12,075 nt of DNA from an uncultured bacterium (GTDB lineage Bacteria > Bacillota > Clostridia > Lachnospirales > Lachnospiraceae). Position 1 is the first letter of the stretch. Every line of letters starts with the position of its first letter. This document shows positions 1 through 6,048 of the stretch, one piece after another. A program made the position numbers and the translations under genes. Location: assembly GCA_947088515.1 (NCBI GenBank), contig CAMUHA010000093.1, forward strand, positions 1 through 12,075, given 5' to 3'. The notes under the pieces are model-generated. The model was not told where the DNA came from, made no database searches, and saw only the letters and a program-made list of their open reading frames with translations.

Positions 1-641
1 GTTTGGCACATAGAGGAGTACTGTTTTTAGATGAAATGCCGGAGTTTAAACGCCAGACGCTGGATTTGCTACGCCAGCCTCTGGAAGAGAAAGAAATAAG
101 GATTGCCCGAAGCAGGGGGGCTTTTACCTATCCGGCGGATATTATGGTTGTAGGCGCCATGAACCCTTGTCCATGTGGATATTACCCGGACCGAAACAGA
201 TGCCGGTGCACTCCTTTTGAAAGGCACAGATACCTAAGCCATTTATCCGGGCCTATTTTGGATAGAATGGATATTTGCATTGAGGCGGCGCCGGTAGATT
301 TTTGTCAGCTGCAGTCCAAAGGAACAGGAGAAGGAAGCAAGAGTATGCAGAAAAAGGTTATGCAGGCCCGTTCACGGCAGGAAAAAAGATTCCAAAAGAC
401 CACAGCCCGCTTTAATTCAGATATGAAGGCTGGGGAACTGGAACTATATTGCTCTTTGGGAAAAGAGGAAAAAATGGTGATGGAAAAATTATTCCATTCC
501 CTGAAACTAAGCGCTAGGACTTACCACAGACTGTTGAAGGTTGCAAGAACCATTGCAGACTTGGAAAACAGTGAAAATATTTTGGCAAAGCATCTTAGAG
601 AAGCGGCCTGCTACCGGGTAAATGATGGTTTTGGCTCTTAA
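1..641 (+). CDS. comM: ComM/YifB family Mg-chelatase-like AAA+ ATPase, 3' part only
   Basis: This is the C-terminal 213 or so codons of a protein whose family is usually about 500 residues. The 5' end lies outside the window, and the leucine codon at position 3 is internal, not a start. Visible elements in order are a Walker B strand (LFLDE, bases 21-35), then a Leu-Arg-Gln-Pro-Leu-Glu motif, a conserved NPCPCG cysteine cluster (bases 162-179) followed by a second Cys-x-Cys pair, an SGPILDRMD motif, and the helical Mg-chelatase C-terminal domain. In Haemophilus and Vibrio, ComM is a hexameric helicase that promotes branch migration of incoming single-stranded DNA during natural transformation. 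The Firmicutes relatives are less well characterised. dprA follows 68 bases downstream in the same direction, which supports a DNA-uptake role. The family call is very safe; the precise function in this organism is inferred. Confidence 0.93.
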   Translation, partial: LAHRGVLFLDEMPEFKRQTLDLLRQPLEEKEIRIARSRGAFTYPADIMVVGAMNPCPCGYYPDRNRCRCTPFERHRYLSHLSGPILDRMDICIEAAPVDFCQLQSKGTGEGSKSMQKKVMQARSRQEKRFQKTTARFNSDMKAGELELYCSLGKEEKMVMEKLFHSLKLSARTYHRLLKVARTIADLENSENILAKHLREAACYRVNDGFGS

Positions 642-709
642 AGTATGTTTTAAATATGCCTTTATCATACGGAAACAGGGGTTGACCGGACAAATGAACA
701 GGGGGTAGA

Positions 710-1816
710 ATGGAAAAAGAAAAGGTTTACGGCTTCTGGCTGCATAATCTGCCAGGGATAGGGGACAGGACCATCGAAAAACTGCTGCGTCACTTTGGCA
801 GCGCCAGAGAGGTTTTTTGTGCATCCAATAAGGAGCTTGGACAACTGTTGAAGGAAAAGACGCTGCATCAGGTAGTAAACTTTAAGAAGGAGTTTGACCC
901 ACATAAGGCTTACGGGCAGATGGAAAAGAAAAAGATAAGGTTTTATACGACAGATGACGAGGAATACCCTTCCCGTCTCCGGGAACTAATCCACCCGCCT
1001 TATGGTATTTACTGTCTGGGAAGCCTTCCTGAAGAATCATGTCCGGCAGTGGCAGTCATCGGTGCAAGGGAATGCTCAGAATATGGAAAGTACATGGCGG
1101 AAGCCTTTGCAGGAGGAATGGCAGCGGCTGGTATTTCCATTATCAGCGGCATGGCAAGGGGAATTGATGGCATAGGGCAGGAAGCGGCTATTAAAGGTGA
1201 AGGCAGAACCTATGCAGTGTTAGGGTGTGGAGTGGATATCTGTTATCCCGCATCCAATAAAGCGCTTTACCGGAAAATTGTAGAATGCGGCGGCGGGATT
1301 TTATCTGTATTCCCGCCAGGCAGGGAACCGGTAAAACAGCAGTTTCCGGAAAGAAACCGTATCGTGGCGGGGCTGTGTGACCTTCTTCTTGTAGTGGAAG
1401 CGAGACAAAAAAGTGGTACATGGATTACTGTGGATATGGCTCTCGAACAGGGAAAACACGTTTATGCAGTGCCGGGACGACTTACAGACAGATTAAGCGA
1501 CGGATGCAATCTGCTGCTTAGACAGGGGGCTGGTATTGCCCTTTCCCCGGAGGATTTGGTGGCAGAAATTATGCTTCTTGATAATCGGAAAGAAATTGGG
1601 AATACACACAAAAAAGATAAAAAGGAAGAGGAAGGACTGGAATGTTTCCTGGACTATAATCCAAGGTCTATAGAAGAAATAATAAGGTCCATGAGCCAGA
1701 AGGGAATCGAAATGAAAGCAGAAGAAGTCATGGATGGACTGATGACTCTTTGTATGGAAGGCAGGGCAAAGCAGTTTTTTGGAAACTATTTTGCAAAAAC
1801 ACAGAATGGTTTTTAG
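710..1816 (+). CDS. dprA: DNA processing protein DprA (Smf)
   Basis: DprA binds incoming single-stranded DNA during transformation, protects it and loads RecA. The 368-residue product has an N-terminal helical, SAM-like segment (about 1-70) and a Rossmann-like core (about 100-290). The core shows VIGAR (116-120), SGMARGID (146-153), FPERNRIVAGL (212-222), VVEA followed by SGTWIT, and AVPG (253-256). A C-terminal winged-helix segment (about 310-365) follows. In the GID motif the usual later His position is Gln157, a small departure from the consensus as I remember it. The start is the ATG preceded by AGGGGG (700-705). The gene follows comM and is followed by a 131-base gap carrying inverted repeats. 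Many bacteria that are not known to be transformable also keep dprA, so competence itself is not proven. Length and motif order are normal for the family. Confidence 0.96.
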   Translation: MEKEKVYGFWLHNLPGIGDRTIEKLLRHFGSAREVFCASNKELGQLLKEKTLHQVVNFKKEFDPHKAYGQMEKKKIRFYTTDDEEYPSRLRELIHPPYGIYCLGSLPEESCPAVAVIGARECSEYGKYMAEAFAGGMAAAGISIISGMARGIDGIGQEAAIKGEGRTYAVLGCGVDICYPASNKALYRKIVECGGGILSVFPPGREPVKQQFPERNRIVAGLCDLLLVVEARQKSGTWITVDMALEQGKHVYAVPGRLTDRLSDGCNLLLRQGAGIALSPEDLVAEIMLLDNRKEIGNTHKKDKKEEEGLECFLDYNPRSIEEIIRSMSQKGIEMKAEEVMDGLMTLCMEGRAKQFFGNYFAKTQNGF

Positions 1817-1873
1817 TAAAAACGCTTTTACAGGATATTGGGTTGAAAGCATAATTTCAGATGGAAGGATATA

Positions 1874-1896
1874 CTGTGAAAATAAATTTTTCACAG
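1874..1896. repeat. Perfect 9-bp inverted repeat between dprA and the 60-aa gene
   Basis: The arms CTGTGAAAA (1874-1882) and TTTTCACAG (1888-1896) are exact reverse complements around a TAAAT centre. No T-run follows, so it does not look like an intrinsic terminator. It is better read as a protein-binding palindrome or a leader hairpin. Its left edge overlaps a TATACT hexamer (1870-1875) that could be a -10 element, but no good -35 lies 16-18 bases upstream. The symmetry is visible directly; a regulatory role is inferred. Confidence 0.55.
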
Positions 1897-1900
1897 ACAA

Positions 1901-1935
1901 ATTTGCTGACACGCAAATTAGCAGGTGTTGGCAGC
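1901..1935 (+). promoter_or_regulatory. Two mutually exclusive small hairpins just before the ribosome binding site
   Basis: ATTTGC (1901-1906) can pair with GCAAAT (1913-1918). Alternatively GCTGACAC (1905-1912) can pair with GTGT plus CAGC (1925-1928 and 1932-1935), leaving a three-base bulge. The two pairings use overlapping bases, and the second ends three bases before the GGAGG at 1938. This could modulate translation of the small gene, but stems of this size arise by chance in AT-rich gaps. Confidence 0.25.
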
Positions 1936-1937
1936 AT

Positions 1938-1942
1938 GGAGG
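1938..1942 (+). promoter_or_regulatory. Ribosome binding site that decides the start of the 60-aa gene
   Basis: GGAGG lies five bases upstream of the ATG at 1948. The earlier in-frame ATG at 1861 has no comparable site, and the 29 codons it would add run across the 1874-1896 inverted repeat. The start at 1948 is therefore preferred. Confidence 0.8.
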
Positions 1943-1947
1943 ATATT

Positions 1948-2130
1948 ATGGGTGTATTTTATTATGAAGTGGTGAGTATTGACGGTGACTATGCAAATTT
2001 GAAAAGAACAGACTTGGAAAGCGGAGAGTTAAAGCTGGTGGCCAGAGCCCTTCTTCCGCCGGAGATTGCGGAGGGGACAAAACTGAAATATGAATGGATG
2101 CAGTATGAGATTATCAGTGGAGAATGTTAA
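1948..2130 (+). CDS. Small acidic protein of about 60 residues, function unknown
   Basis: I do not recognise a named gene. With the start at 1948 the protein has 60 residues and begins MGVFYYEVVSIDGDYANL. It has a beta-strand-rich pattern: a short aromatic strand, an IDGDYANLKR turn, a strand ELKLVA, an ALLPPEIAEGT loop and a final strand KYEWMQYEII. The layout (a strand with Gly-Asp-Tyr-Ala, then a Leu-Pro-Pro and a Glu-Gly-Thr loop) is reminiscent of small DUF3006-like single-domain proteins, but that is a resemblance from memory only. There is no signal peptide or membrane segment. It lies 131 bases after dprA, with inverted repeats in the gap. Its last 41 bases overlap the A24 peptidase gene in another frame, suggesting translational coupling. 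The good ribosome binding site makes it a credible gene. Confidence 0.75.
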   Translation: MGVFYYEVVSIDGDYANLKRTDLESGELKLVARALLPPEIAEGTKLKYEWMQYEIISGEC

Positions 2131-2755
2131 GTGTATAATAGAGGATAAAGCGCTCTTATATTTAACAGTTTTTCTATCCGGCCTGGCAGCCGGTACGATT
2201 CTTAACAGATATATTTGCACTGTTTTGCGGAAAGAAAGTGTTTTTAGGCGTAGTTTTTTCCTGTGCCTTGTTAATGCGCTGCTATATTTGTGGATTGCGG
2301 CAGGGGGAGAGTGGCAAATGGAAAAGGCGCTCTTTTGTCTGTGCGCCTCCTGTCTTCTTGCGGTTGGTATAATTGATGGGAAAACTTTTGAAATTCCCCT
2401 GACATGTAATGTATTTATTGGTATGTTGGGTGGAATCAGGCTGCTTTGTGACTGGGAAAACTGGAGAGAGTATGCAGTGGGATTTTTTATGGCAGGCAGC
2501 CTCTTTATGATAATTTTTCTTTTTACCAAAGGGAAGGGAGTAGGAGGAGGGGATATAAAGTTAATGGCAGCAGCCGGGCTTTTTCTTGGCAAAAATAAAA
2601 TTCTGCCAGCGCTTTTTGCAGGTTCGGCAGTTGGCGCCGCAGTGCATCTTTTTCGTATGAAATGGCAGGGCAAAGACAGAATACTGGCATATGGTCCTTA
2701 TTTGTCTTTGGGAATTTTCTGGGCAATGGTTTATGGGGATGGAATAATTTTTTGA
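2090..2755 (+). CDS. A24 family prepilin peptidase-like membrane protein without methylase domain
   Basis: The 221-residue protein is mostly hydrophobic, with about six membrane segments (roughly residues 22-40, 55-72, 78-95, 104-120, 130-146 and a C-terminal pair). Both aspartates of the GxGD-type aspartic peptidase are present: Asp96 in IIDGKTFEIP and Asp155 in GGGDIKLMAA. The later AYGPYLSLG resembles the family's conserved GP motif. Family members cleave leader peptides of type IV pilins or pseudopilins at the inner membrane. The cytoplasmic zinc-cysteine methylase insert of classical PilD/ComC is absent, making this the short form. The start is uncertain. ATG 2090 overlaps the previous gene by 41 bases and has GGAGGGG 13 bases upstream; ATG 2105 or GTG 2117 would also keep all membrane segments. 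A role in competence-pilus maturation is inferred from the nearby comM and dprA. Confidence 0.85.
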   Translation: MNGCSMRLSVENVKCIIEDKALLYLTVFLSGLAAGTILNRYICTVLRKESVFRRSFFLCLVNALLYLWIAAGGEWQMEKALFCLCASCLLAVGIIDGKTFEIPLTCNVFIGMLGGIRLLCDWENWREYAVGFFMAGSLFMIIFLFTKGKGVGGGDIKLMAAAGLFLGKNKILPALFAGSAVGAAVHLFRMKWQGKDRILAYGPYLSLGIFWAMVYGDGIIF

Positions 2756-2799
2756 TGTCTGACAAATAATTTCTAAATATTTTTTAAGAATTTTACTAC

Positions 2800-2828
2800 T
2801 TGCAAGAGTAGAAAAAGTGGTGTATAGT
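2800..2828 (+). promoter_or_regulatory. Sigma-A promoter of topA
   Basis: TTGCAA (2800-2805) and TATAGT (2823-2828) are separated by exactly 17 bases, each one mismatch from consensus apart from the AA/CA end of the -35. The expected transcription start is near 2835. This gives topA its own transcript, separate from the block upstream. Confidence 0.8.
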
Positions 2829-2832
2829 GTTG

Positions 2833-2852
2833 TTCGTTATAAGTTTAACGAA
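2833..2852. repeat. Perfect 7-bp inverted repeat at the topA transcription start
   Basis: TTCGTTA (2833-2839) and TAACGAA (2846-2852) are exact reverse complements around a six-base centre. The repeat covers the predicted start of transcription and ends two bases before the Shine-Dalgarno sequence (AAGGGG, 2854-2859). It could be an operator blocking the topA promoter, or a 5'-end hairpin affecting mRNA stability or translation. I cannot assign a regulator. Confidence 0.55.
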
Positions 2853-2866
2853 TAAGGGGATGTATT

Positions 2867-4939
2867 ATGGCAAAATATCTGGTAATTGTGGAATCACCTG
2901 CCAAGGTTAAGACGATCGGGAAATTTTTAGGTTCCAGTTACGAAGTGGCTGCCAGCAATGGCCATGTCCGTGACCTGCCCAAAAGCCAGCTTGGAATTGA
3001 TGTAGCAAATGGTTTTGAGCCTAAATATATTACAATAAGGGGCAAAGGCGATATTTTGGCCAACCTTAGAAAAGAAGTTAAAAAAGCGGAAAAAGTTTAT
3101 CTAGCTACTGACCCTGACCGGGAAGGGGAGGCAATATCATGGCATTTGCTTGTGGCGTTAAAACTGGAAGATAAGAAGGTTTACCGGATAACTTTTAACG
3201 AAATAACCAAAAACGCAGTAAAAGAATCCATAAAAAATGCAAGAGAAATTAATATGGACCTGGTGGATGCACAACAGGCAAGGCGTGTATTGGACCGTAT
3301 GGTGGGATACCGGATTTCCCCTCTTTTATGGGCAAAGGTTAAGCGGGGGTTGAGCGCTGGGAGAGTGCAGTCGGTGGCGCTACGTATTATTTGTGACCGT
3401 GAGGATGAAATCAATAGTTTTATCCCGGAAGAATACTGGACACTGGAGGCTTCTTTTGAGCTGCCGGGAGAAAAAAAGCCCCTGGTGGCGAAGTATTACG
3501 GAAAAAAAGACAGTAAAACGGTTATTTCTTCACGGAAAGAGCTGGACCAGATTTTAGAAGAGATAGAAAATGCTGAATTTAAAGTCAGTGAGATAAAACG
3601 GGGGGAAAGGACGAAAAAATCGCCCCTTCCCTTTACTACTTCTACCCTGCAACAGGAAGCTAGCAAGGCGCTTAACTTTTCTACCCAGAAAACCATGCGG
3701 CTGGCCCAACAGTTATATGAAGGAATTGAGATAAAGGGCAATGGCATTGTAGGTATTATCACCTATCTCCGTACAGATTCCACAAGAGTTTCCAGGGAAG
3801 CGGAGATAATGGCGGAAGAATACATCAGGGAAAACTATGGGGAAGCTTATGTGATAAACGGTACAGGAACCAAAAAGAGTGATAAAAAAATCCAGGATGC
3901 ACATGAAGCAATACGGCCTACCGATTTAAAACGAACGCCGGCTATGATGAAAGAATCTTTATCCAGGGACCAGTTACGGCTGTATCAGTTAATCTGGAAG
4001 CGTTTTGTGGCAAGCAGAATGCAGCCAGCAAGATATGAAACTACTTCCATAAAAATTGATGCTGGAAAGCATAGGTTTACCGTAGCGGCTTCCAAACTTG
4101 CATTTGACGGTTTTATGAGCGTTTATACACAGGAAGATGAAAAGGAAGAAACGGGCGTTCTGGTAAAAGGGATAGATGCAGATACCGTTCTTTGTCTGTC
4201 CGGTCTGGAAGAAAAGCAGCATTTTACCCAGCCGGCCCCGCACTATACGGAAGCTTCTTTGGTCCATACACTGGAAGAACTTGGCATTGGCCGTCCCAGT
4301 ACTTATGCGCCTACAATAACTACAATTCTTGCAAGGCGCTATGTGGCAAAAGAAAATAAAAATCTTTATGTGACAGAGCTGGGGGAAGTTGTCAACCAAA
4401 TGATGAAGGAAGCATTTCCAACTATTGTGGATGTAAATTTTACTGCCAATATGGAAGCTCTTTTGGATGGAGTGGAGGAGGGAAGCGTTAAATGGAAAAC
4501 TGTGGTATCAAACTTTTACCCGGACTTGGATGATGCGGTAAAGAGGGCGGAGAAAGAACTAAAGGAAGTGGATATTGCAGATGAGGTATCCGATGAGGTA
4601 TGTGACCTTTGTGGAAGACAGATGGTGATTAAATATGGGCCGCACGGCAGATTTTTAGCCTGTCCTGGTTTTCCTGACTGCCGGAACACAAAACCATATT
4701 TTGAAAAGATTGGTGTTTTCTGTCCTTTATGCGGAAAAGATATTGTACTCAAGAAAACCAAAAAAGGCAGGAAATATTATGGATGTATTGGAAATCCGGA
4801 TTGCGATTTCATGGTTTGGCAGAAACCTTCGAAAAAGAAATGTCCGGAGTGTGGGGCGCTGATGCTCCATAAGGGAAGCAAGCTGGCCTGTATGAATGAA
4901 AAATGCGGGTATGTTACACAAAATTCTGATGATGATTGA
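2867..4939 (+). CDS. topA: DNA topoisomerase I (type IA, omega protein)
   Basis: This enzyme relaxes negative supercoils by cutting one strand, holding it through a tyrosine, and passing the other strand. The 690-residue protein begins with a TOPRIM domain: Glu9 in VESPAK and the acidic triad region TDPDREGE (81-88). The catalytic tyrosine is Tyr300 in TYLRTDS, with Arg302 close behind. A GIGRPSTYAPTI segment is also conserved. Three C-terminal four-cysteine zinc ribbons are intact: Cys579/582/599/605, Cys619/622/640/646 and Cys659/662/675/680. Length and domain order match the Firmicutes enzyme. The start ATG has AAGGGG eight bases or less upstream. The gene has its own promoter (2800-2828) and an inverted repeat in its leader. 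Its place between dprA and codY matches the B. subtilis order, with intervening genes missing. No truncation or lost catalytic residue is seen. Confidence 0.98.
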   Translation: MAKYLVIVESPAKVKTIGKFLGSSYEVAASNGHVRDLPKSQLGIDVANGFEPKYITIRGKGDILANLRKEVKKAEKVYLATDPDREGEAISWHLLVALKLEDKKVYRITFNEITKNAVKESIKNAREINMDLVDAQQARRVLDRMVGYRISPLLWAKVKRGLSAGRVQSVALRIICDREDEINSFIPEEYWTLEASFELPGEKKPLVAKYYGKKDSKTVISSRKELDQILEEIENAEFKVSEIKRGERTKKSPLPFTTSTLQQEASKALNFSTQKTMRLAQQLYEGIEIKGNGIVGIITYLRTDSTRVSREAEIMAEEYIRENYGEAYVINGTGTKKSDKKIQDAHEAIRPTDLKRTPAMMKESLSRDQLRLYQLIWKRFVASRMQPARYETTSIKIDAGKHRFTVAASKLAFDGFMSVYTQEDEKEETGVLVKGIDADTVLCLSGLEEKQHFTQPAPHYTEASLVHTLEELGIGRPSTYAPTITTILARRYVAKENKNLYVTELGEVVNQMMKEAFPTIVDVNFTANMEALLDGVEEGSVKWKTVVSNFYPDLDDAVKRAEKELKEVDIADEVSDEVCDLCGRQMVIKYGPHGRFLACPGFPDCRNTKPYFEKIGVFCPLCGKDIVLKKTKKGRKYYGCIGNPDCDFMVWQKPSKKKCPECGALMLHKGSKLACMNEKCGYVTQNSDDD

Positions 4940-4963
4940 TAAGTCAGTTAATTGATAACAATT

Positions 4964-4983
4964 TTTACCTTACCGTAAATTTT
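4964..4983 (+). terminator. Weak candidate terminator after topA
   Basis: TTTAC (4964-4968) can pair with GTAAA (4975-4979), followed by TTTT. The stem is only five base pairs and AT-rich, so at best this is a leaky terminator between topA and the codY promoter. Confidence 0.2.
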
Positions 4984-4995
4984 ATTAGAAGGTCG

Positions 4996-5024
4996 TTGAA
5001 ATTGCACTTATCTTGTGATAAAAT
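4996..5024 (+). promoter_or_regulatory. Sigma-A promoter of codY with extended -10
   Basis: TTGAAA (4996-5001) and TAAAAT (5019-5024) have a 17-base spacer, and a TG sits one base before the -10 (extended -10 form). The predicted start of transcription is near 5031, leaving a short leader of about 23 bases before the codY ATG. I see no good CodY box here, so autoregulation is not evident from the sequence. Confidence 0.75.
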
Positions 5025-5042
5025 ACCATTAAAGCTATTGGC

Positions 5043-5047
5043 GGAGG
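5043..5047 (+). promoter_or_regulatory. Ribosome binding site that decides the codY start
   Basis: GGAGG lies only three bases before the GTG at 5051 but six bases before the ATG at 5054. The ATG is therefore the better start, and the resulting N-terminus MSSVQLLDKTRK fits the CodY family. Confidence 0.75.
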
Positions 5048-5053
5048 TTTGTG

Positions 5054-5857
5054 ATGAGCAGCGTACAGCTATTGGATAAGACCAGAAAGATTGGTAAACT
5101 TCTTCATAACAATATTTCCAGCAAGTTTGTTTTTAATGATATATGCTCTGTGTTATGTGAAATATTGTCCTCAAATGTATTGGTGATCAGTAGAAAAGGA
5201 AAGGTGCTGGGCGTAGGCTGCGCACCGGGAGTAGAGGCTATTACTGAGCTGATTGTGGGACAGGTGGGAGATTTTATAGATTCCATGCTCAATGAAAGGC
5301 TTCTTGCTATCCTTTCCACCAAAGAAAATGTTAATTTGCAGACCCTTGGGTTTGAGAATGAAAATATCAGGAAATTTCAGGCTATTATCACGCCGATTGA
5401 GATAGCGGGAGAACGCCTTGGCACACTGTTTATTTATAAATGTGCAGAACCCTATGGTATAGATGATATTATCCTGTGTGAATACGGAACCACAGTGGTG
5501 GGACTGGAAATGCTCCGCGCAGTAAATGAGGAAAGTGCGGAAGAAAACAGAAAACTGGCAGTCATCCGTTCAGCGCTTAACACACTGTCTTATTCTGAAA
5601 TGGAGGCAGTAGTGCATATTTTTGAAGAGTTAGGTGGAATGGAGGGGATTCTTGTAGCCAGTAAAATTGCAGACAGGGTGGGGATTACCCGCTCTGTAAT
5701 TGTTAATGCCTTAAGAAAGTTCGAAAGCGCAGGAGTTATTGAATCAAGGTCTTCAGGGATGAAGGGAACATATATTAAGGTTTTAAATGACATGGTATTT
5801 GACGAAGTGGAAAAGCTTAGAAAAGAGAGTATAAAAAAAGCAAATATTTATGCATAA
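5054..5857 (+). CDS. codY: GTP/amino-acid-responsive global regulator CodY
   Basis: CodY is a cytoplasmic dimeric DNA-binding protein. In well-fed cells, loaded with GTP and branched-chain amino acids, it represses (sometimes activates) nutrient-scavenging, virulence and motility genes. The 267-residue protein has an N-terminal GAF sensor domain (about 1-155), a linker helix, and a C-terminal winged helix. The DNA-binding helix-turn-helix (about 202-227, starting ASKIADRVGITRSV) is nearly identical to what I recall for B. subtilis, as is the GMKGTYIKVLN wing. The nucleotide-contact region VISRKGKVLG retains Ser46, Arg47, Lys48 and Lys50. The middle of the GAF domain (about 54-125) is very different from the Bacillus protein and lacks its Phe-Pro-Glu-Glu-Tyr segment. 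The gene has its own promoter and terminator and lies directly upstream of the flagellar operon, whose leader carries a candidate CodY box. Confidence 0.97.
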   Translation: MSSVQLLDKTRKIGKLLHNNISSKFVFNDICSVLCEILSSNVLVISRKGKVLGVGCAPGVEAITELIVGQVGDFIDSMLNERLLAILSTKENVNLQTLGFENENIRKFQAIITPIEIAGERLGTLFIYKCAEPYGIDDIILCEYGTTVVGLEMLRAVNEESAEENRKLAVIRSALNTLSYSEMEAVVHIFEELGGMEGILVASKIADRVGITRSVIVNALRKFESAGVIESRSSGMKGTYIKVLNDMVFDEVEKLRKESIKKANIYA

Positions 5858-5868
5858 CGGATTATGCA
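5851..5868 (+). other. 7-bp hairpin overlapping the codY stop codon
   Basis: TGCATAA (5851-5857, ending in the stop) and TTATGCA (5862-5868) are exact complements with a CGGA loop. There is no T-run, so it is not a terminator on its own. It stands ten bases before the true terminator hairpin and might help define the mRNA end. Confidence 0.4.
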
Positions 5869-5877
5869 GAAAAGGGT

Positions 5878-5929
5878 AAAGGGATTTATGGGACTTATGT
5901 ACTATTAGGTAGGCATGAACCCCTTTTTT
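5878..5929 (+). terminator. Intrinsic terminator of codY
   Basis: AAAGGG (5878-5883), one unpaired A, then TTTATG (5885-5890) pair with CATGAA (5914-5919), one unpaired C, then CCCTTT (5921-5926). The stem has 12 pairs, one of them G-T, with a single A-C mismatch. It is followed directly by further Ts, making a run of six Ts at 5924-5929. It separates the codY transcript from the flagellar operon. The 23-base loop is long, which lowers certainty slightly. Confidence 0.75.
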
Positions 5930-5963
5930 CGATTAAAAATAGGTATGAAATTAAAAAAAAACC

Positions 5964-5991
5964 TTGTCTTTTTGACTAAATAAATTATAAT
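5964..5991 (+). promoter_or_regulatory. Sigma-A promoter of the flagellar operon
   Basis: TTGTCT (5964-5969) and a perfect TATAAT (5986-5991) are separated by 16 bases, predicting a start near 5998 and a leader of about 75 bases. A second overlapping candidate is the extended -10 TGATATGAT (5997-6005) without a good -35. No match to a flagellar sigma-28 promoter was found, consistent with an early-class operon read by the housekeeping sigma factor. Confidence 0.7.
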
Positions 5992-6012
5992 AAATGTGAT
6001 ATGATGTTTGTG

Positions 6013-6041
6013 GGGAAAGTTTGTATTGAATAAACTTTTCT
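6013..6041 (+). promoter_or_regulatory. Leader hairpin upstream of flgB
   Basis: AAAGTTT (6016-6022) and AAACTTT (6032-6038) are exact complements around a nine-base loop. The stem extends outward to about ten pairs if G-T pairs are allowed (6013-6015 with 6039-6041). Its 3' arm overlaps the putative CodY box, so DNA-level repression and RNA structure could share the same bases. Confidence 0.4.
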
Positions 6042-6048
6042 GAAAATA
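6034..6048. promoter_or_regulatory. Putative CodY operator in the flgB leader
   Basis: ACTTTTCTGAAAATA matches 13 of 15 positions of the CodY consensus AATTTTCWGAAAATT, differing only at positions 2 and 15. It lies about 36-50 bases downstream of the predicted transcription start and 25 bases before the flgB ATG, a position suited to roadblock repression. CodY repression of the fla/che operon is known in B. subtilis. Its functioning here is inferred. Confidence 0.65.

Noticed and set aside
1861..1947. N-terminal extension of the 60-aa protein from ATG 1861
   Set aside because: There is no ribosome binding site, the extension runs through a perfect palindrome, and GGAGG five bases before ATG 1948 marks a better start.
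2029..2673. Minus-strand open frame of 214 codons opposite the A24 peptidase
   Set aside because: It is antisense to a protein with intact catalytic motifs and its own translation resembles no family.
2770..2800. CodY box upstream of the topA promoter
   Set aside because: The best windows in this AT-rich stretch match only about 11 of 15 positions, which is expected by chance here.
2833..2852. LexA/SOS box at the topA leader palindrome
   Set aside because: The arms include TTCG/CGAA, but the spacing and missing GAAC/GTTC core do not fit the Gram-positive SOS consensus.
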